Shown: piece after piece, positions 42,758 to 51,682 of the stretch | Position numbering within the stretch: position 1 is the first letter of the stretch | Layout of the letters: every line of letters begins with the position of its first letter | Assembly (NCBI GenBank): GCA_944389495.1 | Contig: CALXMN010000001.1 | Span: 142,012 to 206,011 of the forward strand | Length of the DNA: 64,000 nt | Source of the DNA: an uncultured Alphaproteobacteria bacterium | GTDB taxonomy: Bacteria; Pseudomonadota; Alphaproteobacteria; Rs-D84 | Direction: 5' to 3' | Notes under the pieces: model-generated | What the model was told of the DNA's origin: nothing | Database searches by the model: none | Seen by the model: only the letters and a program-made list of their open reading frames with translations | Made by a program: the position numbers and the translations under genes

Positions 42758-42922
42758 ATACTATAAAATTAGTCAAAATATACAAAAATGGCAATAACAA
42801 AAGTTTTAATCTTGCATTATGTTTGCGCCGCCATATACAGAATACGGTGACAGCACCGGCATATATGAATTTACGGCCGCCTGTCCGCTGGAATAACCAT
42901 ATCATACTGTGCCCCCCTTTTT
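42758..42922. other. Short intergenic stretch before the repeat island
   Basis: Contains only a 25-codon frame (start at about 42819, MFAPPYTEYGD...) with no ribosome site. I see no gene. The repeat island starts directly after. Confidence 0.4.
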
Positions 42923-43037
42923 GTCATTGCGAGGAAGGGCGCACGCCCGACCGTGGCAATCCAGTAAATAAAAAAGCACTGCGGGCATCGCCCGCAGACA
43001 TAATAAACCTGGATTGCTTCGTTTCACTCGCAATGAC
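42923..43037. repeat. GTCATTGCGAG palindromic element
   Basis: 115-base element bounded by GTCATTGCGAG (42923) and its inverse CTCGCAATGAC (43027-43037). Inside are matching arms GGCAATCCAG / CCTGGATTGC and a central hairpin CTGCGGGC-ATC-GCCCGCAG. Elements with these ends are dispersed in Rickettsiales and other alphaproteobacteria and act as non-autonomous palindromic repeats. Confidence 0.75.
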
Positions 43038-43130
43038 AATGTACTTATGCAGCCGTTGTTTCCTATACTCGTACGACTTTTGTCTCCCCATTTGTCATTG
43101 CAAGGGAGGGGCGCACGGCAATCTTCTCTT

Positions 43131-43519
43131 GTCATTGCGAGCCACGTCAGTGGCGTGGCAATCTATAATACGGTATTTGCCGCCGCAAATAAGTTTATAA
43201 TAACTGGATCGCCACGGTCGTTACACTCCCCTCGCGATGACAAATCTGTATGCAGTTCGCACCCAATCCTTGTCATTGCAAGGGAGGACGCACGACATCT
43301 TCCCACTTGTCATTGCGAGCCACGTCAGTGGCGTGGCAATCTATAATACGGTATTTGCCGCCGCAAATAAGTTTATAATAACTGGATCGCCACGGTCGTT
43401 ACACTCCCCTCGCGATGACAAATCTGTATGCAGTTCGCACCCAATCCTTGTCATTGCAAGGGAGGACGCACGACATCTTCCCACTTGTCATTGCGAGCCA
43501 CGTCAGTGGCGTGGCAATC
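43131..43519. repeat. Tandem repeat, 178-bp unit, 2.2 copies
   Basis: Units at 43131-43308 and 43309-43486 are identical by eye, and a partial third unit runs to 43519. Each begins GTCATTGCGAGCCACGTCAG, carries the CCACG-TCAG-TGGCGTGGCAATC palindrome and ends after GGAGGACGCACGACATCTTC. So the tandem array is built from a palindromic-element copy plus flanking DNA. No protein; frames across it are artefacts. Confidence 0.85.
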
Positions 43520-43527
43520 CAGTAAAT

Positions 43528-43557
43528 AAAAAAAACGCCTGTTGGGCGTTTTTTATT
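43528..43557. terminator. Bidirectional terminator next to tRNA-His
   Basis: AAAAACGCC-TGTTG-GGCGTTTTTT, directly after the leftward tRNA-His. Confidence 0.85.
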
Positions 43558-43559
43558 TC

Positions 43560-43637
43560 TGGGGCGGATGACCGGATTCGAACCGGCGACATTTGGTACC
43601 ACAAACCAACGCTCTAACCAACTGAGCTACATCCGCC
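43560..43637 (-). tRNA. tRNA-His (anticodon GTG)
   Basis: Minus-strand cloverleaf GGCGGATGTAGCTCAGTTGG..., anticodon stem TTGGT/ACCAA around TTGTGGT. Acceptor ends ATCCGCCCCA, with the extra 5' G facing C73 that is diagnostic of His tRNA. Followed upstream by tRNA-Ala on the same transcript; the 80-base spacer holds two hairpins (about 43647-43668 and 43677-43716) that could guide processing. Confidence 0.95.
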
Positions 43638-43717
43638 ATACTCAAATTTATTTGCCCGCCGTGGCCGGGCATCCCCCGGATTTCTTCATCGTTCTGTAAA
43701 GGAACGATAATGAAATC

Positions 43718-43793
43718 TGGTGGAGCTGATCGGACTCGAACCGACGACCCCTTGCATGCCATGCAAGTGCTCTACCAACTGAGCTACAACCCC
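43718..43793 (-). tRNA. tRNA-Ala (anticodon GGC)
   Basis: Minus strand GGGGTTGTAGCTCAGTTGG..., anticodon stem CTTGC/GCAAG around ATGGCAT, giving GGC; ends CAGCTCCACCA. First tRNA of the Ala-His pair. Confidence 0.95.
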
Positions 43794-43805
43794 TTGCGAA
43801 GCAAT

Positions 43806-43834
43806 ATTCTATATTTCTTCTTGCCAAAAGTCAA
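43806..43834 (-). promoter_or_regulatory. Promoter of the tRNA-Ala/His transcript
   Basis: On the minus strand TTGACT, 17-base spacer, TAGAAT, 13 bases before the tRNA-Ala 5' end. Confidence 0.75.
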
Positions 43835-43873
43835 ATCAATTTGCTAACCTTTTTGAACACAAGGAGATTTATT

Positions 43874-44434
43874 ATGGATTATCAATCACTGAAAGCCGAA
43901 GTCGAACAAAAAACACAACAAACATTAGAGGTTTTACAGGGTGAATATGCCGGCCTGCGTACGGGGCGCGCATCAGTACACTTGTTGGACGGGGTTCGGG
44001 TCCCGGTTTATGGGGCTGATATGCCATTGAACCAGGTGGCAACCGTTGCAACACCGGATAACCAGACATTGACCGTAACGGTATGGGATATAAATAATGC
44101 CGCCGTTGTTGAAAAGGCAATTCGTGATTCTGGATTGGGGCTGAATCCGATGACTGCGGGTGGTGTTATTCGTCTTAATATGCCACCATTGACCGAAGAA
44201 CGCAGAAAAGAATTGACCAAGGTTGCCGGAAAATACGCCGAAGAGGCCAAGATTTCTATGCGCAATATTCGCCAGGATGCAATGGGTAAAATCAAGCGTG
44301 CCGTCACAGACAAAGAAATATCCGAAGATGACCAGCGTAAGTTTGAAGACGATTTGCAAAAGGTTTTTGATCGTCGCGGTGGCGAAGTTGATGCGTTGGC
44401 CAAACAAAAAGAAGCGGATATTATGTCCGTTTAA
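43874..44434 (+). CDS. frr: Ribosome recycling factor
   Basis: Splits post-termination ribosomes with EF-G. 186 residues with start at 43874 behind AAGGAG. Landmarks: GLRTGRASVHLLDGV, VYGADMPLNQVATVATPD (in parts), IRDSGLGLNP, RLNMPPLTEERRKEL and the C-terminal AEEAKISMRNIRQDA helix. Full length. It is the first gene of the frr-uppS-cdsA-rseP-bamA operon; upstream tsf/pyrH, often present in this operon, are absent. Confidence 0.96.
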   Translation: MDYQSLKAEVEQKTQQTLEVLQGEYAGLRTGRASVHLLDGVRVPVYGADMPLNQVATVATPDNQTLTVTVWDINNAAVVEKAIRDSGLGLNPMTAGGVIRLNMPPLTEERRKELTKVAGKYAEEAKISMRNIRQDAMGKIKRAVTDKEISEDDQRKFEDDLQKVFDRRGGEVDALAKQKEADIMSV

Positions 44435-44460
44435 ATAACCTTGAAACCATTGGAATAAAT

Positions 44461-45228
44461 ATGTTTAATCTGTTTAAAAAGAAAACATTTACCAAATTGG
44501 CGGGGGCGGATGCACCCCGCATCCCAAAGCATATTGCATTTATCTGTGATGGTAATCGTCGCTGGGCCGAGGCCCGCGGTCTGCCACCATTGGCGGGGCA
44601 TCGTGCGGGTATTGCAAATTTCGAAAATCTGGTTGATTGGTTTATTGCGCGTGGTGTAACAACAATAACATTCTTTTTATTTTCAACCGAAAATTGGAAC
44701 CGATCCCAGGAAGAGGTTGATTTCCTGATGGATTTATTTTCCACAGAACTGGATAAAAATATGCGCCACGCATTGGAAAAAAATTTACGCTATCGCGTGA
44801 TTGGGTCGCGCGACAGATTGCCAAAACATCTGGCCAAAAAATGTGACGAGCTTGAGGCGGCATCCGCCGAAGGCACCGCCGGCACGGTTGTTTTTGCATT
44901 AAACTATGGCGGCCAGGATGAAATTGTTGCCGCCGTTAACGATGCCATTGCCGCGGGGCGGCCCGTTGACAAAGAAACATTTGAAACATTTTTGGATACA
45001 GGGGAATTGTTGCCAATTGATTTAATGGTTCGAACCAGTAATGAATTCAGAATTTCAAATTTCTTGTTGTGGAAATTGGCGTATGCAGAATTATTGTTCT
45101 TGCCGGAACATTGGCCTGATTTAGTACGCAATGAAAAGTTATGGCAACTTACACTGGATGAATATGCCAAGCGTAACCGTCGTTTTGGGGGCGGTAAAAA
45201 GGCGAATTATTCCGGTCGCAAAAAATAA
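44461..45228 (+). CDS. uppS: Undecaprenyl diphosphate synthase
   Basis: Condenses isopentenyl diphosphate units onto farnesyl diphosphate to form the C55 carrier for peptidoglycan and O-antigen. 255 residues: HIAFICDGNRRWAEARGL (catalytic Asp in CDGNRRW), GHRAGIANFENLVDW, FFLFSTENWNRS, LNYGGQDEIV, RTSNEFRISNFLLWKLAYAE (in parts), as in cis-prenyltransferases. Starts 26 bases after frr. Confidence 0.95.
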   Translation: MFNLFKKKTFTKLAGADAPRIPKHIAFICDGNRRWAEARGLPPLAGHRAGIANFENLVDWFIARGVTTITFFLFSTENWNRSQEEVDFLMDLFSTELDKNMRHALEKNLRYRVIGSRDRLPKHLAKKCDELEAASAEGTAGTVVFALNYGGQDEIVAAVNDAIAAGRPVDKETFETFLDTGELLPIDLMVRTSNEFRISNFLLWKLAYAELLFLPEHWPDLVRNEKLWQLTLDEYAKRNRRFGGGKKANYSGRKK

Positions 45229-45249
45229 ATAAAATCAATCGGGGGAAAA

Positions 45250-45900
45250 ATGTCAAACACATCTAAACGCGTTATTGTTGGGGCGGTTATGGCACTGGTT
45301 GTCGGTCTGGCGGCATTGGGCGAGTATTATGGGGTTGCCGCGGTACGATATCTGGGGATTGCGATTGTTGCGGGAATGATTGCAGAAATGATAATTTGTA
45401 TTGCGCACACGTCACGCGACATAATCAAACAGAATTGGATGTCGTTTGGATTTTTCCTGGTGTGGTTATTTTTGATGCTGGGGGCGGTAAATTATGTTGG
45501 AACGCGTCCGTGGGTTATGCTGTGGTTATTGTTGATTATATCTTGTGCGGATATTGGCGCGTGGTTTTTTGGTCGTATGCTTGGCGGTGACAAGATGTGG
45601 GAACGGCTTTCTGCGGGCAAGACCTGGTCTGGGCAAATTGCGGGAATTATTTGCGGAACTGTGGCATCGTTGATGTATGGGTTACTGGGGGCGGATATAT
45701 TTGTTCCGTCACTTATATGGATGGGAATCAGCATTTCGCTGTTGTCGCAATACGGTGATTTAACCGCCAGTTGGATTAAGCGTAAAATGGGAATCAAGGA
45801 TTTTGGGCGTATTTTGCCGGGGCACGGTGGCCTGTTGGATCGTTTTGATGGTTGGTTTTACGTATTGCCGTTGATATGGTTTGTTTTGATAATAAGATAA
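45250..45900 (+). CDS. cdsA: Phosphatidate cytidylyltransferase CdsA
   Basis: Makes CDP-diacylglycerol for phospholipid synthesis. 216 residues, about six membrane segments, shorter than E. coli CdsA (285). C-terminal signature SQYGDLTASWIKRKMGIKDFG followed by ILPGHGGLLDRFDG matches the CDP-diglyceride synthase motif S-x-x-G-D-x-x-x-S-x-x-K-R-x-x-x-x-K-D. Ribosome site GGGGG. In the frr-bamA operon. Confidence 0.92.
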   Translation: MSNTSKRVIVGAVMALVVGLAALGEYYGVAAVRYLGIAIVAGMIAEMIICIAHTSRDIIKQNWMSFGFFLVWLFLMLGAVNYVGTRPWVMLWLLLIISCADIGAWFFGRMLGGDKMWERLSAGKTWSGQIAGIICGTVASLMYGLLGADIFVPSLIWMGISISLLSQYGDLTASWIKRKMGIKDFGRILPGHGGLLDRFDGWFYVLPLIWFVLIIR

Positions 45901-45913
45901 GGGGGCGTATGTT

Positions 45914-46972
45914 ATGCAGATAGTGTTGGCCATTGTCGCATTATTAATTGTTCTTGGCGTCGTGGTTTTTATTCACGAATTGGGGCACTTTTGGGCCGCG
46001 CGTTGGGCGGGCGTTCACGTAGATACGTTTTCCATTGGTTTTGGTCCGGCAATTTTAAAATGGCACGATAAACACGGAACTGTGTGGAAATTGGCGTGTC
46101 TGCCACTGGGGGGGTATGTATCCATTTATGGGCAAGAGGATATGTTTGACCGCAAAAAATATAATGAATTGCCCGCAGACAAGAAAAAGGGGCATTATTT
46201 ATCGGTGCCCGCGTGGAAACAATTTATTATTGTTGCTGCGGGTGTTACGATGAACTTTATATTGGCGTGGTTGATATATTCTGGGATTTTTATGTTTCAA
46301 CCAAAACAGGTTCAATTGCCCATCGTTGGCCAGGTTATCCAAGAAAGTGTCGCATTTGATGCCGGTGTAAAACCGGGCGACATTGTTATGCAGATTGACG
46401 ATGAAAAAATCACAAACTGGGGCGAATTAATTATTGCCAAAGAATTGGCATCCAATCACGACGCGGATGTATTATTGTTGCGGGGCGCGGATCTAGTTCG
46501 TGTGCAATTATCGCCCGCCGAACGTTGGGGCTTGGTTGCCGACGGCAGTAAAACGGAACTGCGCAAAAAGGGATTTTTTGACGGTCTGTATGCCGGCGCG
46601 CGCGAAACATATTATCAATCAAAAACATTGCTTGTGGTATTAAAGCAAATTGTAACCGGTGAACGTTCATCAAAGCAACTGGGGTCGTTTATAACCATTG
46701 CCGAGGTTTCAGGCCAGGCATTGGCAATGGGAATTGCTGCATTATTATCAATAATTGCATTGCTATCGGTGAATCTTGGTGTTATAAATTTGTTACCGTT
46801 GCCGGTGTTGGATGGGGGGTATTTACTGATTTTGATAATAGAGGCAATTATCCGTCGCAAACTGGGCGGGCGCGGTATGGAAATCGCAATAATTATTGGG
46901 TGGTTGTTTATAATCGGATTGTTCGCATTAACGATGTGGAACGATTTGGCGCGTGTATTTGGAATAAATTGA
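45914..46972 (+). CDS. rseP: Site-2 protease RseP
   Basis: Intramembrane zinc protease that cleaves membrane-spanning anti-sigma factors and remnant signal peptides. 352 residues: HELGHFWAARWAGVHV with HExxH at about 23-27, GGYVSIYGQED, one PDZ domain (about 130-205: PGDIVMQIDDEKITNW) and the distal ligand motif LLPLPVLDGGYLL. Starts 13 bases after cdsA, and bamA starts 1 base after it. Normal alphaproteobacterial order. Confidence 0.95.
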   Translation: MQIVLAIVALLIVLGVVVFIHELGHFWAARWAGVHVDTFSIGFGPAILKWHDKHGTVWKLACLPLGGYVSIYGQEDMFDRKKYNELPADKKKGHYLSVPAWKQFIIVAAGVTMNFILAWLIYSGIFMFQPKQVQLPIVGQVIQESVAFDAGVKPGDIVMQIDDEKITNWGELIIAKELASNHDADVLLLRGADLVRVQLSPAERWGLVADGSKTELRKKGFFDGLYAGARETYYQSKTLLVVLKQIVTGERSSKQLGSFITIAEVSGQALAMGIAALLSIIALLSVNLGVINLLPLPVLDGGYLLILIIEAIIRRKLGGRGMEIAIIIGWLFIIGLFALTMWNDLARVFGIN

Positions 46973-46973
46973 T

Positions 46974-49244
46974 ATGAGCAAAAAAAAGATACTGTTTACG
47001 ACATCTGCAATTTTGGTCGCGCCTGCGGCCTTGGCGGCCACGGTTAATCGCATAGATGTAAGTGGTAACCGGCGTATGGATGCCGAATCTGTGCGTATTT
47101 TATCTGATGTGCGCGTTGGCGACAATGTAACGGCCGAATCCGCAAATCAAATTGCAAAAAAATTGCAGGAAAGCGGATATTTTTCACGTGTCAGCGTACG
47201 TATGTCGGGTAATGTCTTGAAAATTGATATTACCGAGGCGCCAACCGTAAATATGGTCACGATTGAGGGGAATGATGAAATCTCTACGGATGATTTAAAA
47301 AAAGAATTACGTTTAAAATCGCGTGATTCGTATGATGAATCTGTTATTGGTGCCGATGTCCAGCGTATGTTAACACTGTACCAGCGCAAGGGATTTTTTG
47401 GTACAACAATCGAACCGCAAAAAATCGAACTGGATGACAATCGTGTAAATGTTGTTTATGAAATTGACGAAGGGCACCCAACATATATTCGCCGCATAGA
47501 TTTTAATGGTAACAAGGTGTTTCGTGCATCTGAACTGCGTGACCAGATTTTATCCCGCGAACACGCGTGGTGGCGTTTTATGACGCAATTCGATGTTTTT
47601 GATGAAGACAGAATTATGTATGATCAACAAATGTTGCGCCAATTTTATATGCGTAACGGATATGTTGATATGCAGGTTACCGATGCAACTGGGGTCTTTA
47701 TGCCGGACCGTCAATATTATTCTGTAACATTCACAATTGACGAAGGGGAAAAATACGATTTTGGCAAATTGACAATAAAAAATCCATTTCCTGATGTGTC
47801 AGATGATGAATTGTATGACGTTGTCGCAATGGACGAAGGCGACACGTATAATATTGATTTGGTGGATGAAACAATATCGAAATTGCGCGGCGCGGTCGCG
47901 GATCACGGCTATGCATTTATAACTGTAAATCCGGTGCCAACCAAGAATGATGATACGAAAACCATTGATATTGAATTCCAGATTGAAAAAACAAATCGTA
48001 TTTATCTGAATACTATAAATATTCTGGGCAATGTCAGAACTTTTGATTCTGTTATTGAACAATTAATTCCAATGCGTTCGGGTGACCCGTTTTCTTTACA
48101 AACAATAGAAGAGGGGCGTCAAAGTTTAATGCGTACGCGTTATTTCAAAGATGTTAAAATGGTGCCCAACCGCATTGCGGATGCCAATATGATTAATCTG
48201 GATATCCAGGTGGAAGAACAACCAACGGGTGAATTGTCCGGCGGATTTGGATGGTCAAACATAAATGGATTTATGGTTGATGCCGGCATAACAGAAACAA
48301 ACTTTATGGGCCGTGGCCAGGTTGTTCAACTGCGCGGTTCAATTGCACAATATCAAAAGCAGGCGTTGTTCAGTTTTACAGAACCGTATTTATTTGGTCG
48401 CCCATTGTCCGCGGGCTTTGATATATCGTACACTATGTATGATTATTCATCACTTGGTGGTTTTGGATACGATCGTGATTCTTTGACCATTGCGGGGCGT
48501 TTGGGGTGGAAATTAACGGATCATTGGTCACAAAATGTCCGGTTGTCTGCATCATTTGACCAGAATTATGATATTCAATCTGAAACGGGTTGGCGTGATG
48601 CGAACTTGTATACATTGGGGACATATTTACGCTATTACAATCTGGATACAAATTTTGAACAGAACACACATACCGGAATTGTGGGTAATTTGGGCGTTGC
48701 GTATACGGGCTTTGGCGGAACGGAATCGTATATGCGATATAATGCGGATATTATTGGTATGGTAAAATTCTGGGATGATCGGTGGCAGTTGCGTTCTTCG
48801 CTGGAATTCGGATTATTACAGTCGATTGGTGGTGATTATATATCTCGTGTGTATCGATATTTCTTGGGCGGGGAAACGCTGCGCGGATTTGATATTGCGG
48901 GCGTTGGTTCACGAAATTGGGCATATACAACATATTCGCTGGGCGGATTGTGGAAATTAAATGGTTCAACCCAGTTAAACTTTCCGATATTTATCCCGGA
49001 TGAATATCAGATTAAGGGATTTGTATTCTTTGATTATGGTATTTTGGGTAAACCACCGAAAGAGGAATATACTTTTTATGGGCGACCAAATTATATAGAC
49101 AGTGATTTACGCACATCTGTTGGTGTTGGTATTTATTGGAATACACCGATGGGACCGATGAATTTCAGTTGGGGGTGGCCGTTAAAGTTAAACGAATATG
49201 ACCGCGAACAACGATTCTTATTATCGTTTGAAACCCAGTTCTGA
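46974..49244 (+). CDS. bamA: Outer membrane assembly factor BamA
   Basis: Essential insertase for outer-membrane barrels. 756 residues: signal peptide (ends AALAA), five POTRA domains (about 20-415; repeats such as VNRIDVSGNRRMDAESV, VNMVTIEGNDEISTDDL, TYIRRIDFNGNKVF, LNTINILGNVRTFDSVI), then the 16-stranded barrel with the VRGF-type lock as LRGFDIAGVG. It ends in Phe (FETQF). Last gene of the envelope operon; client-related genes in this window include two barrels and the Slam-like translocon. Confidence 0.96.
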   Translation: MSKKKILFTTSAILVAPAALAATVNRIDVSGNRRMDAESVRILSDVRVGDNVTAESANQIAKKLQESGYFSRVSVRMSGNVLKIDITEAPTVNMVTIEGNDEISTDDLKKELRLKSRDSYDESVIGADVQRMLTLYQRKGFFGTTIEPQKIELDDNRVNVVYEIDEGHPTYIRRIDFNGNKVFRASELRDQILSREHAWWRFMTQFDVFDEDRIMYDQQMLRQFYMRNGYVDMQVTDATGVFMPDRQYYSVTFTIDEGEKYDFGKLTIKNPFPDVSDDELYDVVAMDEGDTYNIDLVDETISKLRGAVADHGYAFITVNPVPTKNDDTKTIDIEFQIEKTNRIYLNTINILGNVRTFDSVIEQLIPMRSGDPFSLQTIEEGRQSLMRTRYFKDVKMVPNRIADANMINLDIQVEEQPTGELSGGFGWSNINGFMVDAGITETNFMGRGQVVQLRGSIAQYQKQALFSFTEPYLFGRPLSAGFDISYTMYDYSSLGGFGYDRDSLTIAGRLGWKLTDHWSQNVRLSASFDQNYDIQSETGWRDANLYTLGTYLRYYNLDTNFEQNTHTGIVGNLGVAYTGFGGTESYMRYNADIIGMVKFWDDRWQLRSSLEFGLLQSIGGDYISRVYRYFLGGETLRGFDIAGVGSRNWAYTTYSLGGLWKLNGSTQLNFPIFIPDEYQIKGFVFFDYGILGKPPKEEYTFYGRPNYIDSDLRTSVGVGIYWNTPMGPMNFSWGWPLKLNEYDREQRFLLSFETQF

Positions 49245-49262
49245 TGACAGGTGTTTTATATC

Positions 49263-49292
49263 TTGACCGGGTACGTGAATTTTTCTTATAAT
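49263..49292 (+). promoter_or_regulatory. Promoter of the T4SS-like operon
   Basis: TTGACC (49263-49268), 18-base spacer, perfect TATAAT (49287-49292), 25 bases before the small lipoprotein start. Confidence 0.75.
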
Positions 49293-49316
49293 TTATTTAC
49301 CAAAGGGGAAGGAAAG

Positions 49317-49463
49317 ATGAAGAAAATATTACTGGGATTCTTTGTTGCGCTGGTATTGGCGGGATGTGGTCAAATTTATGATCGCGAGCCGGTTGGTGTC
49401 GGATATGATAACAATGAATTAAAATTAAGTCCGTGCGCCTGCATTATGGTATACCAGGCATAG
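49317..49463 (+). CDS. Small VirB7-like lipoprotein
   Basis: 48 residues from ATG 49317, behind AAAGGGGAAGG; an upstream in-frame start would cover the promoter. Lipobox LVLAGC (Cys17), then GQIYDREPVGVGYDNNELKLSP and CACIMVY. Small lipoproteins of this size stabilise the VirB9 outer-membrane ring in T4SS. That assignment rests on size and on the VirB8-like genes that follow. First gene of the operon. Confidence 0.5.
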   Translation: MKKILLGFFVALVLAGCGQIYDREPVGVGYDNNELKLSPCACIMVYQA

Positions 49464-49488
49464 TACAGTCATACCAGGGGGGACGTAA

Positions 49489-50187
49489 TTGAATTATCCG
49501 GACAATTTTGATACGCCCGCATTTCCCGCGGGGCCGCGTATTGCCATATCAAGATTTATGGCCATTGCGTCGTGCATTGTATTTGTTTTGATAATTTTTA
49601 CGTGTATTGTTTTATTATGGGCGACACGTTCACGTCGTATTGATCCATTTATTGTATCAATTGATGATTTGAACGGACAATGGGTTGTTCTTGATCATTC
49701 GCACGGTGGCGGGCCGATTGAATATCCGGTATTATGGTCGTTACAGCAATCTGTGGTTGCGAACTTTGCAGAAAATTGGTTTACAATATCAACGGATGCG
49801 GCGGAAAATGATGCGGCGTGGCGTACGTGCGAGCGTTCTGAATCTTGCGGTGTTGGTGCACGTGCATATAATGACAGAACGTGTGCATTATATTGTGCGT
49901 CGGGCGAAGAATTGTTTTCGCATTTTATTTATGATGTTGTTCCCGATTACCAGACACGTTTTTCATCGGGGGAAAAATGGATTGTTGACAAGTTGGATAT
50001 TTATTTTGAACCCGCCGGCCAGATTTCTGATGTTGGCGGCACGTGGCGAATATCTGCGACGGTTCGGTCAAATATTTCTGGGGATATGGATATAATTGCC
50101 TTTGCCAAGGTTGCGCGTAATACCGAACTGTATCCCCAGACATTGGGATACTATGTTGCGGATTTTAATGCATACAGAATAAATTGA
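49489..50187 (+). CDS. VirB8-like inner-membrane protein 1
   Basis: 232 residues; TTG start behind GGGGGG. Bitopic: short cytoplasmic tail, one membrane segment (about 24-46), then a periplasmic NTF2-like domain rich in aromatic residues with two close cysteine pairs (CERSESCG, CALYC). This matches the VirB8/DotI fold layout of T4SS inner-membrane scaffolds. Overlaps the next gene by one base. Sequence similarity is too low to decide between VirB8, TrbF and DotI. Confidence 0.5.
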   Translation: MNYPDNFDTPAFPAGPRIAISRFMAIASCIVFVLIIFTCIVLLWATRSRRIDPFIVSIDDLNGQWVVLDHSHGGGPIEYPVLWSLQQSVVANFAENWFTISTDAAENDAAWRTCERSESCGVGARAYNDRTCALYCASGEELFSHFIYDVVPDYQTRFSSGEKWIVDKLDIYFEPAGQISDVGGTWRISATVRSNISGDMDIIAFAKVARNTELYPQTLGYYVADFNAYRIN

Positions 50188-50828
50188 TGAAAAAATTGAT
50201 AATGTTTTTGTTGGGAATAACGATGCTGGGGCTGGTTGGCGGTGTGGTTTATTTGGCCGGCGGAATTTTTGATGCCGGTTGGAACCAGCGAATATTTCCA
50301 TTTTTCTTTCAGCCGAATAATTTGTCTGAAATGCGACCTGGGGTGCCGCAAACGGCCGAATATATGGGAAATTCTCAATTTTTAAATTTGTTGGTACGTA
50401 AATACATAACAGAATATTTTTATGCGGCACCGGATCCAGAAAATATTGCACGTCGCATCGGTGCAAATGGTGCGTTGGCGCGAATGTCTTCGAATGCGGT
50501 TTTTGAAGAATGGTATTCAAACCAAGGGGCCCAGATACAGCGTTTGGCCGAAAACAAATCTATGCGAATTGCGCGCGTAATGGATGATATTTATCAGCCC
50601 AGTAATGGTCAATATTGGGTCGTAAATTACGAGTTAATTACGTGGACGCGCCCAAATGATTTCAGTGTTGCGCCAACTGTTACGCGTGGTACAATGTATA
50701 TGGATATAACATATGAAATGGGAATGCGCAATGATGTGGGCATCGGTGTTTTACACGAATTCCTTGAAAATGGCGGTGATCCTGCGGCGGTATTTAATTT
50801 CCGTGTAAATCGAATTATCCAGGGATAG
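50187..50828 (+). CDS. VirB8-like inner-membrane protein 2
   Basis: 213 residues from ATG 50187, overlapping the previous TGA by one base. N-terminal membrane segment (MFLLGITMLGLVGGVVYLAGG), then a periplasmic domain with LNLLVRKYITEYFYA and NAVFEEWYSN, which fit the helical start of a VirB8 NTF2-like domain, and a strand-rich end. With the preceding gene it may form a heteromeric VirB8 scaffold. The only ATPase of such a system in the window is the VirB11-type gene at 11.3 kb. Confidence 0.5.
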   Translation: MKKLIMFLLGITMLGLVGGVVYLAGGIFDAGWNQRIFPFFFQPNNLSEMRPGVPQTAEYMGNSQFLNLLVRKYITEYFYAAPDPENIARRIGANGALARMSSNAVFEEWYSNQGAQIQRLAENKSMRIARVMDDIYQPSNGQYWVVNYELITWTRPNDFSVAPTVTRGTMYMDITYEMGMRNDVGIGVLHEFLENGGDPAAVFNFRVNRIIQG

Positions 50829-50832
50829 TTAA

Positions 50833-51612
50833 ATGCGTTTATATTTTGTTTTTTTAATAGGATTATTATTGGGTGGCACGTCGGTTGCGCACGCCGCTGC
50901 GGATGCATTTGATTTCAGTAATTTTGCAATAACTGATTCTGGTGATGCCGATTTAACGACGGATTCTGTGACATTAAATTCTGGTGCAAAGCCAATAACC
51001 GTTAATAATTTTGACATTGCAGGCATTATGCTGGGGATGTCATTTGATGATGTAGAAACCTTGTTCTTTAAGGGACGTGGTTTGTATTCGCCACGTGAAA
51101 AAGACAGCATTATTTATTCAATACAAAAAGAATGGAAATATAATCTGGACTATGAATGTCGGCAACAGGGAATCGTTGTTCCCGCTGAATTGGATCAGTG
51201 TATAAAAACGTTGGCCAAGGACAGGGGCCTGTTATACGCGGCGGAATTACACTTGGTTCGTGAAAATACGGGTGAAACAATCGTTGTATATTTTACCAGT
51301 AATGCAGATGATAACGTTGTATGGCGCGTGTTGTATAATAACGACGTGAACGAGATAGAGGGTGCAAACGAAAAGTTTGCAGACCAGCGCGAGAAAAAAA
51401 TTCTTGCATTCTGGCAGGGTGTTTTGGATAAATATGGCGCGCCAAACTCCGGTACAGATAAATGGATTTCGACCAATAATTCGTATGATCCGATGATGAC
51501 GGCATATTATGGGTCTTTGGATTTGGTTGATATGGGGCGTTATACATCGGACATTGCCCGAAATGTTCGTGATGCACGCGAAAATTTTCGTGCGAAACCA
51601 TACGCGTTCTAG
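50833..51612 (+). CDS. Hypothetical periplasmic protein of the T4SS-like operon
   Basis: 259 residues; signal peptide ending GGTSVAHAA, then an acidic Asp/Thr/Ser linker and a mixed domain with two cysteines (YECRQQG, LDQCIKTL) likely paired. GIMLGMSFDDVETLFF resembles the start of a repeat found in bacterial periplasmic proteins of the BamE/SmpA-like type. Unrecognised otherwise. Starts 4 bases after the VirB8-like gene. Confidence 0.55.
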   Translation: MRLYFVFLIGLLLGGTSVAHAAADAFDFSNFAITDSGDADLTTDSVTLNSGAKPITVNNFDIAGIMLGMSFDDVETLFFKGRGLYSPREKDSIIYSIQKEWKYNLDYECRQQGIVVPAELDQCIKTLAKDRGLLYAAELHLVRENTGETIVVYFTSNADDNVVWRVLYNNDVNEIEGANEKFADQREKKILAFWQGVLDKYGAPNSGTDKWISTNNSYDPMMTAYYGSLDLVDMGRYTSDIARNVRDARENFRAKPYAF

Positions 51613-51682
51613 GCGAATAAAAACTTCTTTACTTGCGGATTTTTCAATTATATCATAAATCAATAAATCCAGGGGAATAATT

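Noticed and set aside
43131-43519. CRISPR array
   Set aside because: Units are 178 bp and identical throughout, with no short repeat/variable spacer pattern and no cas genes.
42902-43617. Several overlapping frames across the repeat island
   Set aside because: They read through palindromic and tandem repeats and into tRNA-His; no ribosome sites.
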